Shown: positions 45,309 through 53,863 of the stretch, piece by piece
Layout of the letters: the number at the start of each line of letters is the position of its first letter
Position numbering within the stretch: position 1 is the first letter of the stretch
Assembly (NCBI RefSeq): GCF_001488575.1
Contig: NZ_LN831305.1
Span: 48,460 to 112,459, forward strand
Source of the DNA: Halobacterium hubeiense
GTDB taxonomy: Archaea > Halobacteriota > Halobacteria > Halobacteriales > Halobacteriaceae
Reading direction: 5' to 3'
DNA length: 64,000 bases
Made by a program: the position numbers and the translations under genes
Notes under the pieces: generated by a model
Told to the model about the DNA's origin: nothing
The model's database searches: none
What the model saw: only the letters and a program-made list of their open reading frames with translations

Positions 45309-45455
45309 TTAGGTTCGTTTCTCACGGATACCGTTGCGATCACGCGTGACGGTCTCACAGCTGGGGCAGGCACGCGGGCTCGTCACGTCGTCAGGGGTAA
45401 ACACGCGGGCGTAGGCGTCGGTGACGTGACTGCCACAGTTCTGGCATTCCGGCAT
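45309..45455 (-). CDS. DUF7563-like small zinc-finger protein
   Basis: 48 residues: MPECQNCGSHVTDAYARVF, then CPSCETVTRDR. This two-CxxC arrangement around YxRVFTP is a common haloarchaeal small protein (DUF7563, from memory). Start 45455 is preferred over 45527. Function unknown. Confidence 0.75.
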   Translation of the reverse strand: MPECQNCGSHVTDAYARVFTPDDVTSPRACPSCETVTRDRNGIREKRT

Positions 45456-45598
45456 ACACCGTCCACTCGACGCCTCTGATATAGCCTTTCTGTGGCGACC
45501 CACCTGTATCGTTGCCTGCTCCCCCAACCAAGAATCAGTAGCCGAGCCCGCGCCCAGGATATCAACTCATTTTGGTGTGTTCAACATGACCGTCAACT

Positions 45599-45718
45599 AT
45601 GGCGACGTGTACCGAGTGCGGCGATGACCTCCCGCCAGATACCGAAGCCGTCTGTGACCATTTTCAGACTGAACACGGATACTTCACTGAGAGTGGCAGC
45701 GACAACACCAACGAGTAG
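45599..45718 (+). CDS. 39-residue zinc-finger peptide
   Basis: ATG 45599 to TAG 45718: MATCTECGDDLPPDTEAVC, DHFQTEHGYF. It has a Cys2-Cys-His pattern fitting a single zinc site. Small zinc-finger proteins are frequent in haloarchaea; role unknown. Confidence 0.6.
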   Translation: MATCTECGDDLPPDTEAVCDHFQTEHGYFTESGSDNTNE

Positions 45719-46101
45719 TCCCGATCCCAGATTCGGTATTCAGTATCGCAACGGACACAGCTGGCTGTTACACCGTTGATTCGTCCCGGAGTGCCCTTTC
45801 TCTGATTATCGGCTCCAGCTGGTACTCGAGAGCCGCGAGCGTTCTGCTGTACGTACCCGACAATTATGTGGGCGCGAATTCCTGAGTCCGATTGTGGGGC
45901 GTTCGCCCGACTGTCACACGTCACGTCCACCGTGGGCTAGCCGTCAGCGTTGACGGCTATCGACGCTCGCCTCGAATACTCCAGAGATTCCCTCGACGAA
46001 CTCCCGCCTCCGTGACTGTCCCCAGTATGGGTCCTCGATTCACGACCGGCATATTCTCGTTGCGTACGGACCGGATAAGAGTCACTGTGGAAATATAAGC
46101 A
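45719..46101. other. Gene-free stretch before the candidate origin
   Basis: No coding frame supported. It leads into the ORB-like boxes and iterons at 46.1-46.4 kb. Confidence 0.4.
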
Positions 46102-46406
46102 GATTCACTCAAAACGAGGGGTGGGGTGGTGTCGATCTTGAGGTCTCTATTTCGCACACGGGGGGTGGGTGATAGATCAATCTCTCTATTTCGCACACGG
46201 GGGTGGTAATCAGCTGTAGTCTTGTGATTTCAAGATGCGATTTTATAAGGGATGGCAGTTGGTTTGAGCGCTCTATTTCGCACGGGGTTCCCCCGCTATT
46301 CCACCGTGCAAGGCAACCAGGCAATAGTAACCGAGCAAATACTATAGGAATATTAAAAATATGGATTAGGATACATAACTGCTTTCACTCCAAACGAGGG
46401 GTGGGG
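46102..46406. other. Candidate replication origin with ORB-like boxes, iterons and AT-rich block
   Basis: Two same-direction boxes share TTCACTC-n-AAACGAGGGG-TGGGG (46102-46126 and 46381-46406), resembling haloarchaeal origin recognition boxes. Between them lie three iteron-like copies of CTATTTCGCACACGGGG and an AT-rich run (about 46325-46375, AATATTAAAAATATGG). That is the layout of an archaeal origin, but the nearest orc gene is 15 kb away. Confidence 0.5.
46147..46291 (+). repeat. Iterons CTATTTCGCACACGGGG
   Basis: Copies at 46147-46167 and 46186-46206 (39 bp apart) are identical over 18 bp. A third at 46273-46291 lacks one AC. A fourth lies at 48144-48163. All have the same orientation. 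None is inside a gene. Confidence 0.7.
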
Positions 46407-46497
46407 AGGGAACTCCTGAGACCGCTCGACGCGATGTAGATACTGCAGAATTGGGGAATACTTCACATGCCTTCGGTGTAACCCTAGTAGTAGAACT

Positions 46498-46839
46498 ATG
46501 GGTGATTCGAACGACGAGAACCCGTATGTGGTAATTCCAGACACTGACGAGTACTATGCGCTGGGCTTTCTCGTCCGTAATCGCGGAGAGCAATTCACGC
46601 TGCCTGAGATTGCCGCCAGCACAGACATGAGTGAAGCGGACGCAGCAGATACGATGACCACCCTCTTCGAAGACGACCTCGTCGAACGGTCTCAGGGAGC
46701 CTATTACGTCCCGGTAGACCGTGCAGAAGACCTTCAACGACGGCTTGAGTCGGTTGATGCCGCCGCAAAGTTACATGATGCCGCGCCCGATGATGCCTAT
46801 GCTGTTGAAGGCTGGGAGGAGCAGGTGGACTCCCTATAA
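46498..46839 (+). CDS. Winged-helix regulator beside the candidate origin
   Basis: The 113-residue protein has a helix-turn-helix (FTLPEIAASTDMSEADAADTM) and wing (GAYYVPVDRAEDL), then a helical tail with APDDAYAVEGWEEQV. It is the intact relative of the IS-truncated gene at 18151-18410. Its position right after the ORB/iteron region raises the possibility that it binds there. Confidence 0.78.
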   Translation: MGDSNDENPYVVIPDTDEYYALGFLVRNRGEQFTLPEIAASTDMSEADAADTMTTLFEDDLVERSQGAYYVPVDRAEDLQRRLESVDAAAKLHDAAPDDAYAVEGWEEQVDSL

Positions 46840-46992
46840 GTGGGTACCGTTCAGTTAGTGGGTGGCTATTCAACACCTGCAGGACGGTGGTCGACCTCGG
46901 ATATTCGGTTTGTTTCACGGTGAACCAACTCTACAAGGCGTATTTTCGTAGCAGTAGTGTACCGTCGAGAAACCGTCTGTACAGATGAAAAT

Positions 46993-47046
46993 GATACTTC
47001 GAAGACGGTGTGTGGGGGGTCGGAGATGATACTTCGAAGACGGTGT
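46993..47046. repeat. Two copies of GATACTTCGAAGACGGTGT
   Basis: Exact 19-bp copies at 46993-47011 and 47028-47046, 35 bp apart and in the same orientation; a third is at 27613. The surrounding 46840-47409 has no supported gene. Confidence 0.65.
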
Positions 47047-47409
47047 GTCATCGAGGAATGAATAGTGGTTTACAGGCGGCTTAGGCCGAGTTTTTCGGGG
47101 CTTGACCACGAGGTGATTTACCCTATGAGTTGGCCGATTTGGGTACGAGGAGCGTCTTGATTCGGTATTTTCTCGTCGGGATCGAGCTGCCTTGTGATGG
47201 CTGGTGTGCCAGGACCGCAGTGAGACGCGATGGCCGCCGACTCTTCGCAACTCGTGGGCGTGTCGTGTCACTCCGGGTGGCTGACCTATATGTGGATGCA
47301 GGCCCCCTAATCCCATAGCGGGAGCGATACACCCGCTGTCACACGCTCGCACCCCCGGACCCAGCCTTCTCTGTCGAAGGCTGTCCACCCTACCTTCGAG
47401 ACACGATCT

Positions 47410-47562
47410 ATGGCCTCGCAGAATCCCCGAGTTGGCGTCTGTCCCCGATGTGGCGACTTGATCCACCACCGGCATGTCCTCGTTGAGTACGAGACCGGCA
47501 ACGACGCACGGTACTGGGCGGAATGCCCGGGCTGCGGCGGCGTTGTCGATCCGAACGCATGA
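47410..47562 (+). CDS. Small zinc-ribbon protein
   Basis: ATG 47410 to TGA 47562, 50 residues: VCPRCGDLIHHRHVLVEYE, then WAECPGCGGVVDPNA. Two CPxCG knuckles make a zinc ribbon, a haloarchaeal small-protein type. The next ATG overlaps its stop (ATGA). Confidence 0.7.
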   Translation: MASQNPRVGVCPRCGDLIHHRHVLVEYETGNDARYWAECPGCGGVVDPNA

Positions 47563-47705
47563 TCCGGCTACTCACCCGTCTGTTCGGCCGGCCAGATACT
47601 GCCTCGATTGTCGAATGCCGGCGCTGTGGGACGACCTTGGAGTCTGGGGATGTCGACCGCTGCTCTGAATGTGGCAGTTCCGAAATCGTGACGTATCGGC
47701 TGTGA
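47559..47705 (+). CDS. Small zinc-ribbon protein, coupled to the preceding one
   Basis: Starts in the 4-nt ATGA overlap. 48 residues with basic start (MIRLLTRLFGRP), CRRCGTTLE and CSECGSSEIVTYRL. With the previous gene it forms a two-gene zinc-ribbon operon. Function unknown. Confidence 0.7.
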   Translation: MIRLLTRLFGRPDTASIVECRRCGTTLESGDVDRCSECGSSEIVTYRL

Positions 47706-47824
47706 GCTGTCACCCTGTCGAACGTCGTATTGGAACAGTTACGAGGAGTGGGTTCGTGAACAACCGAATTGGAACAATCGCCAGTGAGACTGCGGATGTA
47801 ACGATGGACTGATAGGGTCTGTCG

Positions 47825-48100
47825 ATGCAAAACGAATCAATGGAGGACATCCCGCAACCGGCGAGTGATTCATATTCGGTCGGTGACCGGGTGCAAATCT
47901 ACACCGGCTCTGGCGATCCTGACGCTCGGTATCACGGTGTCGTTTGTGAGATTGTTGAAGTTCTAATGGACGACCTTGGGACGGAAACCGGACGAGCCAC
48001 AGATGGATACTCGTACATTCTGCAAGACGTAGAAACAGACGAAGAGCTCCCAATTTCGTTTCGTCATCAGGATTTAGTACCGGCTGAAGGCGCTCAGTAG
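47825..48100 (+). CDS. Small SH3-like hypothetical protein
   Basis: 91 acidic residues with SYSVGDRVQIYTG near residue 17 and GYSYILQDVETDEELPISFRHQDLVP at the end, a beta pattern typical of SH3-like barrels in haloarchaea. Function unknown. Confidence 0.65.
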   Translation: MQNESMEDIPQPASDSYSVGDRVQIYTGSGDPDARYHGVVCEIVEVLMDDLGTETGRATDGYSYILQDVETDEELPISFRHQDLVPAEGAQ

Positions 48101-48239
48101 GCCATCTACATTCGGCAAGCGGGGGGTGTGGTCTAAACCTGCGCTATTTCGCACACGGGGGTGCGTTCACGAAACCCGCTATACGTATTGAAGCCACTCA
48201 CCACATCGAGGCGGGTTTTTCACAGCGCCGATTCGGAGT

Positions 48240-48281
48240 GAAACAGCCGCTCCGTAGGTGTGCGTACTGACCGGCTGTTTC
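48240..48281. terminator. Strong stem-loop
   Basis: GAAACAGCCG (48240-48249) and CGGCTGTTTC (48272-48281) pair perfectly over 10 bp; outer GAGTG/CACTC also pair. Lies between 48100 and 48388. No T-run follows directly, so terminator is only one reading. Confidence 0.4.
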
Positions 48282-48387
48282 AGCTCTCACTCTGAATAAA
48301 GAATCTGGATTGACAACTACTGGTAGGAATCCCCTTGTTTGACGGAACCGGAGGAACCCTTATATCGGCTGGCCGACACGCACTGCT

Positions 48388-48600
48388 ATGGTCACGGAGA
48401 AGCGGGTTGTGAAGAGCATCTCCTCCGCAGTTGTCGGCTTCCTCGTGCTTCAGGGAATCTGGCCAGTTTTACCGAAGACGGGAGTGTTCAGCGGGGTCAC
48501 GTGGGTATTCCCTGCCGTAGCTGCCGTCGCTATCGGTCTCGTTGTCGTCGGCCCGGGGCGCGTCGTCTGGGATACGCTGACTGGGAATTATTGGGAGTAA
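48388..48600 (+). CDS. Small membrane protein
   Basis: 70 residues with two hydrophobic helices (about 9-28 and 38-57). Ends 4 bp before another small membrane gene, so likely one operon. A TTATATCGG element at 48359, about 25 bp upstream of the ATG, is a plausible TATA box. Family unknown. Confidence 0.65.
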   Translation: MVTEKRVVKSISSAVVGFLVLQGIWPVLPKTGVFSGVTWVFPAVAAVAIGLVVVGPGRVVWDTLTGNYWE

Positions 48601-48604
48601 CATA

Positions 48605-48844
48605 GTGTGGGAAAAACTCGTCGGTGGCGTCCTCGGGCTCGTCACCGTCGCTATCCTCGGATACGTCGCTCTCGACATATTCACCTTCGCAGTGTCGTCC
48701 CCTGCTGCATTGGAACCTGGCGACCCCTTCTACAACGCGCAGCACGGCTTTCTGCCAATAGTGGCGGGGTATTTCCCCTACCTTATCGGCGGTGCTGGTC
48801 TGGTCCTAACGGCGCTCGCAGAACTCCTTGCTCGGGGGCGGTGA
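48605..48844 (+). CDS. Small membrane protein
   Basis: GTG start 4 bp after the upstream gene. 79 residues with two membrane helices (about 6-30 and 50-74) and an external loop. Probably functions with the 48388 protein; role unknown. Confidence 0.65.
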   Translation: MWEKLVGGVLGLVTVAILGYVALDIFTFAVSSPAALEPGDPFYNAQHGFLPIVAGYFPYLIGGAGLVLTALAELLARGR

Positions 48845-48880
48845 ATATCTTTATCTGACGAGTCGACACCCTCTCTCATT

Positions 48881-48976
48881 ATGTCGGAGTGGCCCGCTGC
48901 CGTCGAGGATGCCCTCGCGTTCTGGTTCGCCAGGGAGCAAGGACACGCAGTCAAATCCGTCGTCATCTTCGACTGA
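48881..48976 (+). CDS. 31-residue peptide, possibly a nonsense-truncated gene
   Basis: ATG 48881 to TGA 48976: ALAFWFAREQGHAVKSVV. A TTTATC box 28 bp upstream fits a leaderless start. After the TGA the same frame continues with plausible coding (DDERVVASWNYAARAQNRL), so an in-frame stop may have shortened a longer protein. Confidence 0.35.
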   Translation: MSEWPAAVEDALAFWFAREQGHAVKSVVIFD

Positions 48977-49072
48977 ATCGACGACGAGCGGGTGGTGGCG
49001 TCGTGGAACTATGCTGCTCGCGCCCAGAATCGCCTTCGACCATCGACATTACCCCGTAAGTTGTATTGCAGA

Positions 49073-50023
49073 TTAAATGAGGTTAGTAAGGTCGTCCAAC
49101 GAGGACACCACCTCTGTTCCGTACGTCTCGGTCAATCCAGCGCGTTCAGATTCTGTCCTCCAGACATTCTCAGTAACCACGATGTCACAGTACGGTATCG
49201 CCACCGCGAGCGAGAACAGGTCATACACATCGTTTGGTTTCCTGCCGTCTTGCAGGTCGGCTGCGTTAGTGAGCGTGACGTAGGTGTAGTTGGCTGGAAA
49301 CAATCGGAAGAGGTCCTCTACGTCCTCGTCTCCTTGATTGACGTACTCTTCAAAATCGTAGACCCCGAAGTTGTAGTACAGGTTGCTCTCTACGAACCGT
49401 TGGGCGAGAGGGAGGAATACGGAATCATAGAAGTAGCTGTACTTGGCGTATCTGCGGCGTCTCGCGTTATCATCGAAGTGGTCATCCCAATCGTCGATAA
49501 TCTTCTCGATTTCCTCGTGCAGCTCTGACTCCCAGTCCCCCGTTTCTTCGACGGTCTGTTCGACAGCACCGGTGGTCACCTCGAAGCCGCGGCGGTTCTG
49601 AAACATCTGGTTAAGTTCCTCGAAGACTTCTTGGTATTCACCCTCGGGGTCTAACTCCTCGCCGTCAATCGTCAGAGACCAGTCGCCGAAAAGGTCGTCA
49701 ACCCCCTTCCCACGGACTCGTTCTTCAAGATCGTACTCAAAGTCACCCCCAATACCGCGCACGAAACGCTCTATCTCGAACGACTGCACATCGGTGAACG
49801 GCCGCAAGGAGTGAGTAGCGCTGAGTTCGAACATATAGTCAAACACCTCCTTGCGCATCTGTTCGTTCTCGAAGGTCGCCTCCTCGGTCAGGATGGTGTG
49901 GATGATGGGGAGCGCAATCTCTCCATTTTCAACGGCCATCTCAACCTGCTCCCGAACCTCGTCATCTTCGTCCCGCATATGGAGGTCAATCCACATATTC
50001 AGGTCGAGGTAGACGTACTCCAT
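49073..50023 (-). CDS. PIN-like nuclease-domain protein
   Basis: The 316-residue acidic protein starts VYLDLNMWIDL (first PIN Asp) and ends with DLFSLAVAIPYCDIVVTENVW, resembling the PIN motif D-x-x-x-A-x-x-x-CDxFVTxD with TEN in place of TND. The middle is helical. Such large PIN-like proteins occur as stand-alone RNases in defence islands. No antitoxin is adjacent. Confidence 0.65.
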   Translation of the reverse strand: MEYVYLDLNMWIDLHMRDEDDEVREQVEMAVENGEIALPIIHTILTEEATFENEQMRKEVFDYMFELSATHSLRPFTDVQSFEIERFVRGIGGDFEYDLEERVRGKGVDDLFGDWSLTIDGEELDPEGEYQEVFEELNQMFQNRRGFEVTTGAVEQTVEETGDWESELHEEIEKIIDDWDDHFDDNARRRRYAKYSYFYDSVFLPLAQRFVESNLYYNFGVYDFEEYVNQGDEDVEDLFRLFPANYTYVTLTNAADLQDGRKPNDVYDLFSLAVAIPYCDIVVTENVWRTESERAGLTETYGTEVVSSLDDLTNLI

Positions 50024-50166
50024 CTACCACCACCTGTTCGGGGACGGGTAATATTCGTTCTCCTGTACTTAGCGGCTTATACTCGAATCGATTAGCCGTT
50101 GAGGGCCTCACCAGCGCCACACATTTCCACCCGCTATTTAAGTGAGTTGTCCGACGAATATCCCAT

Positions 50167-50727
50167 ATGAGCACTCTGGCGGACACGATCCATATCGAGA
50201 ACGTCGTTGCCTCCAGCGATATCGGCCAAGAACTCGCCCTCGACCAACTCTCCACAGACCTTCCCGGCGCCGAGTACAACCCCGAGGACTTTCCTGGAAT
50301 CGTCTACCGCCTCCAGGAGCCCAAGTCAGCCACGCTGATTTTCCGCTCGGGCAAAGTCGTCTGCACCGGCGCGAAAAGCGTCGATGACGTTCACGAAGCT
50401 CTCGAGATCGTGTTTGAGGACATCCGCGAGTTAGGCATCGATGTCGACAGTAATCCGCCGATTGAGGTGCAGAATATTGTCTCCAGCGCGAGTCTCGAGC
50501 AATCGCTGAACTTGAACGCAATCGCAATCGGGCTGGGATTAGAGCAAATTGAGTACGAACCCGAGCAGTTCCCTGGCCTCGTCTACCGACTTGACGACCC
50601 CGACGTCGTCGTTCTCCTCTTCGGCAGTGGGAAACTCGTGATTACCGGTGCAAATGAATCTGAGGACGCACAGTCCGCACTGAAACACGTCGAAGACCGC
50701 CTCACTGAACTCGGCCTGCTTGAGTGA
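50167..50727 (+). CDS. tbp: TATA-box binding protein (TBP)
   Basis: 186 residues with the two TBP repeats: first HIENVVASSDIGQELALDQL ... FPGIVYRLQEPKSATLIF..GKVVCTGAKS, second VQNIVSSASLEQSLNLNAIA ... FPGLVYRLDDPDVVVLLF..GKLVITGAN. Full length with acidic tail. A second TBP on a plasmid, along with TFB at 10.6 kb, lets the replicon use its own TBP-TFB pair. AT-rich TATTTAAG lies upstream of the start. Confidence 0.96.
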   Translation: MSTLADTIHIENVVASSDIGQELALDQLSTDLPGAEYNPEDFPGIVYRLQEPKSATLIFRSGKVVCTGAKSVDDVHEALEIVFEDIRELGIDVDSNPPIEVQNIVSSASLEQSLNLNAIAIGLGLEQIEYEPEQFPGLVYRLDDPDVVVLLFGSGKLVITGANESEDAQSALKHVEDRLTELGLLE

Positions 50728-50816
50728 GTCCACGGAGCTATCGAGCGACTACCACGCGAAGGGGGCAGTGTTGCTGGAGTGAGTGACACCCATCCCCGAA
50801 CGCTGGAAACGGGCTG

Positions 50817-51098
50817 TTACTCGGTGAAGTCGACGTACTGGGTTTCCCAGTCGCGACGTGCAGTAATCTCGCGGCGGCCACGCCGGGTGAGCGTATAGGA
50901 GTTTGTGCGCTTGTCGAGTTTGCCCTTCTCGAGGAGGCCTTTGTCGACGAGGTCGTCGAGGTTCGGATAGAGCCGGCCGTGATTGATTTCTTGTTCGTAG
51001 TAGTCGTCGAGTTCATCCTTGACTGCGAGCCCATGCGGTTGCTCAAGCCCAGCAATTACATACAAGATGTCCCGCTGGAATCCAGTTAAATCATGCAT
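50817..51098 (-). CDS. PadR-family transcriptional regulator
   Basis: Start MHDLTGFQRDILYVIAG at 51098 is the standard haloarchaeal PadR opening. 93 residues: HGLAVKDELDDYYEQEINHG, RLYPNLDDLVDKGLLEKG, wing SYTLTRRGRREI. The region upstream holds the symmetric TTAACCAACA quartet, a candidate operator. Confidence 0.9.
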   Translation of the reverse strand: MHDLTGFQRDILYVIAGLEQPHGLAVKDELDDYYEQEINHGRLYPNLDDLVDKGLLEKGKLDKRTNSYTLTRRGRREITARRDWETQYVDFTE

Positions 51099-51255
51099 CC
51101 GTCTATGTGCCCTTCGACTGGGTTGAATAAGTCCCCTCTGATATCCTAGTAGGTGTTGCAGTCCCAGGGCCGAAATCCCAGAGCGACTCGAAGATGGGAA
51201 CGATGAGGCCATCGAAATCGAGTGATCGGCGCGGCAGTCAGAAAATCGTCCGGAG

Positions 51256-51491
51256 TTAACCAACATTCCACTGGAAAGCGCTATTCTGTTGGTTAACAGT
51301 AATCGCTCTTATGTAGAAACACGGAAAGAGGCCGTCTACGTGTACTGGCTTCACGCTGCGCGACTTAGTTAGCGTTCAAATCGCCAGAAGATAGCAGAAT
51401 TAGTTCCTGTCAGACCGTCTTTCCACAGCTCTACATAAGAGCGCTCCGTCTTAACCAACACGACAGAGATGGGGTGTGGTCTGTTGGTTAA
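51256..51491. repeat. Symmetric quartet of TTAACCAACA sites with 50-bp inverted arms
   Basis: TTAACCAACA at 51256 and 51451 and its inverse TGTTGGTTAA at 51287 and 51482 are arranged symmetrically about 51373.5. The inner arms 51287-51337 and 51411-51460 also pair in CGCTCTTATGTAGA, GGAAAGA and GTCT. Lies between padR and the 51699 gene. Could be a centromere, origin or operator. Confidence 0.75.
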
Positions 51492-51698
51492 CAGATGGCG
51501 ACCGCAACGCCATTCGGCCTTTAAGTAACTCTCGTTACAACGTATCTATATGAAGGGAGGACGGCCGTTCTACGCCAGCTAATTTCTGAGCCACGCGTGT
51601 GGCGATTTCCCCTCAGTTCGACGCGTTTCTGAGACACATCTACGCGAGCTGAGAGCAGGAAAGGCAGTCGGCCCTCCCTGACGGAGAAAGTACGAAAT

Positions 51699-52664
51699 AT
51701 GAAGCGCACTACTACATCAGCATCGGCTACAAAAACGACTAACGGTTCTATGACCCCCTCTCCATCTCCCCGCATCATCGGCGGTCACGCGAGCGAGGCA
51801 GGAGACGGGGCTCTGTCAGAGGAAGAATTGTACATCGACAAACATGCCGAGAAGGAGGTTTACGAGACGCCGGACGCGACCTCGATTGGCAAGCACGGTG
51901 AACGAAGCGAGCGAGAAGAACGCCTTCAGGAGGTGAACGAGGAGCGTGACCGGTTTTCGGATGGCTTCGCCGAACGGATGCACTATGCCGACCGTCGTCG
52001 GGTCGTCGAGGCGCTCTGTTCATCTCTCCCAGTTTCACAGACCGAGCAGGAACTCGCCATCTCTGCGTTCGAGGACTTAGACCTCGACCAGTTCGGCAAC
52101 CAGAAAGCGGTCGAAAAAGTGGCATTCGCTACCATCAGACACGCCGTCGATGAACGGCGTATCGAGCACGGTGCCGACTGGGACGACCTCCTACGGGATA
52201 GCGACGAGTATCAGGACGCGAAAGAACGTGTTCTTCCGAACGAACGCGGGTTCATGAAGCTCTGCGACAAGGTCAGTGATGCAATTGAACGCATCCCCCT
52301 CGGTCCGCAATTCTCGACGACAATTCCTGGACGCGACCCAAACCTCCCTGACTCCTCTCGGAACCGCCCCTATTCGGGAGAGAATTGGTATCGCTTCTCT
52401 CCCGAAGCCTGGGAGCACACCGCGCGAAACTGGGATTCGCAACCAGAGTACGTGAAGGAGAAAGTTCCTGACGAGTACCGCGAGCTCGTTGAGCAACTGC
52501 GGCGATGGGAGCCGTGGAACGAAATAGACCAAGAAGCCGAGGAAGACGAGGAGGAGCCGAGCAGCCTCGACTCGGAGGGTAACTCCTCAGAAGACACCCG
52601 TACTGAGAGGGCCGAGGAGTTGCTTGACGAACTACAAGAGGAAATCGACCAGCACTCCGCCTGA
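51699..52664 (+). CDS. RNA polymerase epsilon-like haloarchaeal protein
   Basis: The 321-residue protein contains ALSEEELYID..., a helical DRRRVVEALCSSL..., and DLDLDQFGNQKAVEKVAFATIRHAVDERR (about 128-157). This last is the cyclin-like pattern of haloarchaeal proteins annotated as DNA-directed RNA polymerase subunit epsilon. The C terminus is an acidic, unstructured tail. It may modulate transcription along with the TBP/TFB copies. A start at 51750 is also possible. Confidence 0.6.
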   Translation: MKRTTTSASATKTTNGSMTPSPSPRIIGGHASEAGDGALSEEELYIDKHAEKEVYETPDATSIGKHGERSEREERLQEVNEERDRFSDGFAERMHYADRRRVVEALCSSLPVSQTEQELAISAFEDLDLDQFGNQKAVEKVAFATIRHAVDERRIEHGADWDDLLRDSDEYQDAKERVLPNERGFMKLCDKVSDAIERIPLGPQFSTTIPGRDPNLPDSSRNRPYSGENWYRFSPEAWEHTARNWDSQPEYVKEKVPDEYRELVEQLRRWEPWNEIDQEAEEDEEEPSSLDSEGNSSEDTRTERAEELLDELQEEIDQHSA

Positions 52665-52684
52665 CGGATAACGGAGCATACACC

Positions 52685-52825
52685 ATGATTCTGCAAGCAC
52701 TCACGACATTACCAGCGACGGCTCTCGTGTTCGGTCTGTTCTCGCTGTTCGTTCTCCTAGCCTTCGCCGTAGCTTACGCTAAGCGAGACGTCACAATCGA
52801 TATCACAGTTTTCGAGTTCCACTGA
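52685..52825 (+). CDS. 46-residue single-span membrane protein
   Basis: ATG 52685 to TGA 52825: one hydrophobic helix (ATALVFGLFSLFVLLAFAVA) followed by a polar tail with DVTIDITVFEFH. Twenty bp after the epsilon-like gene, so probably cotranscribed. Confidence 0.5.
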   Translation: MILQALTTLPATALVFGLFSLFVLLAFAVAYAKRDVTIDITVFEFH

Positions 52826-52919
52826 CTCCCTACGAGGAAACAGCCGAGAACAGTCGCCCCGTAGAGAAATCTCCATTTACTGTTCCTAAAACCGGTATAG
52901 GAATATTCAGCCACCGTGG

Positions 52920-53489
52920 TCATCCTGAACTCGTGTCCATATTCACCTCGGCACGCCGCTCGATGACGTTCTCCATGATGGAAACTCCCCATTTGATTCC
53001 GCCACCGACGAAGACGTTCACCGCACCTGCTCCTGCAACAATATAGCCGAGATACGCCGCTCCAACGGCGCTCACAATCTCTAATTGGACCCCCGCGATA
53101 TCTGCAGTCAGTGCGAGCATCATTAGCAGGAAACCGGTAAGTGCGCATAATACGCCAATTCGCAGTACGACAGTTCCGACGCCCCGCCCTTCCTCGCAGA
53201 TGCGTGCGGCCCAGTAAATATCAGGGTTCACAGGGTCTTGCCGCTCATCTTCTGATAGGTACCAAGCAAGGTTCCCATCATTCCCGATTCGTTTTACATG
53301 TACACGCCCCTCTTCCTCAAGACCCCAGAGGCGGTTCCGAACAGTGTCCTCCTCCCGATCAACGCCTGGACTATCGCTTACCTCCGTTGTTCCGACGAAC
53401 CCAGCATCGCTCTCGCGGATGACGTTGAGGATCTCTTCATCTACCCTCTTTTCTTCCCGATTGAGGGTGAGGTGTTCTCGGAGGCTCAT
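52920..53489 (-). CDS. wHTH domain with two membrane helices
   Basis: Start MSLREHLTLNREEKR at 53489 overlaps the upstream stop (TAATG). 189 residues: a winged-helix-like part (about 12-75; VDREEDTVRNRLWGLEEEGRVHVKRI) and two membrane helices (about 108-130 and 135-165). Resembles haloarchaeal membrane-anchored regulators. Coupled to the small membrane protein gene upstream. Confidence 0.65.
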   Translation of the reverse strand: MSLREHLTLNREEKRVDEEILNVIRESDAGFVGTTEVSDSPGVDREEDTVRNRLWGLEEEGRVHVKRIGNDGNLAWYLSEDERQDPVNPDIYWAARICEEGRGVGTVVLRIGVLCALTGFLLMMLALTADIAGVQLEIVSAVGAAYLGYIVAGAGAVNVFVGGGIKWGVSIMENVIERRAEVNMDTSSG

Positions 53490-53689
53490 TACAACCGGCC
53501 AACGATTGACCCAACGATTGCTGCAACGATACCGATTGCTAGCACAACACCGAGAAGGATGAGGAGAGCCCCCCACATGCTGAGGTTGTAGTTGACGGTG
53601 GTTTCGAGGGAGGAGCCGATAACTAAGAGTATGAACCCACCCATCACGAGAGCGATGACGCCCTCGATGCCCTCACTAATCTCACTCAT
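53489..53689 (-). CDS. Small membrane protein
   Basis: 66 residues: MSEISEGIEGVIALVMGGFI and a second hydrophobic helix. The stop overlaps the following ATG (TAATG). Probably acts with the membrane-anchored wHTH protein. Confidence 0.7.
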   Translation of the reverse strand: MSEISEGIEGVIALVMGGFILLVIGSSLETTVNYNLSMWGALLILLGVVLAIGIVAAIVGSIVGRL

Positions 53690-53863
53690 TAGACTTCTCC
53701 CCCGTATTCAGCGCTGTCGCCGTTTGGTTCGACATGGTGGTTGTCACGACCATCACACGACACCCCAGGTGCCAGAGAAGTAAAAATCCCTTAGACCGTT
53801 AAATTAGGGCGGCAGACAGCCTGTACTCTGATTTTATCTTCGGCGTGGGCGGGGTCGCCTTCG

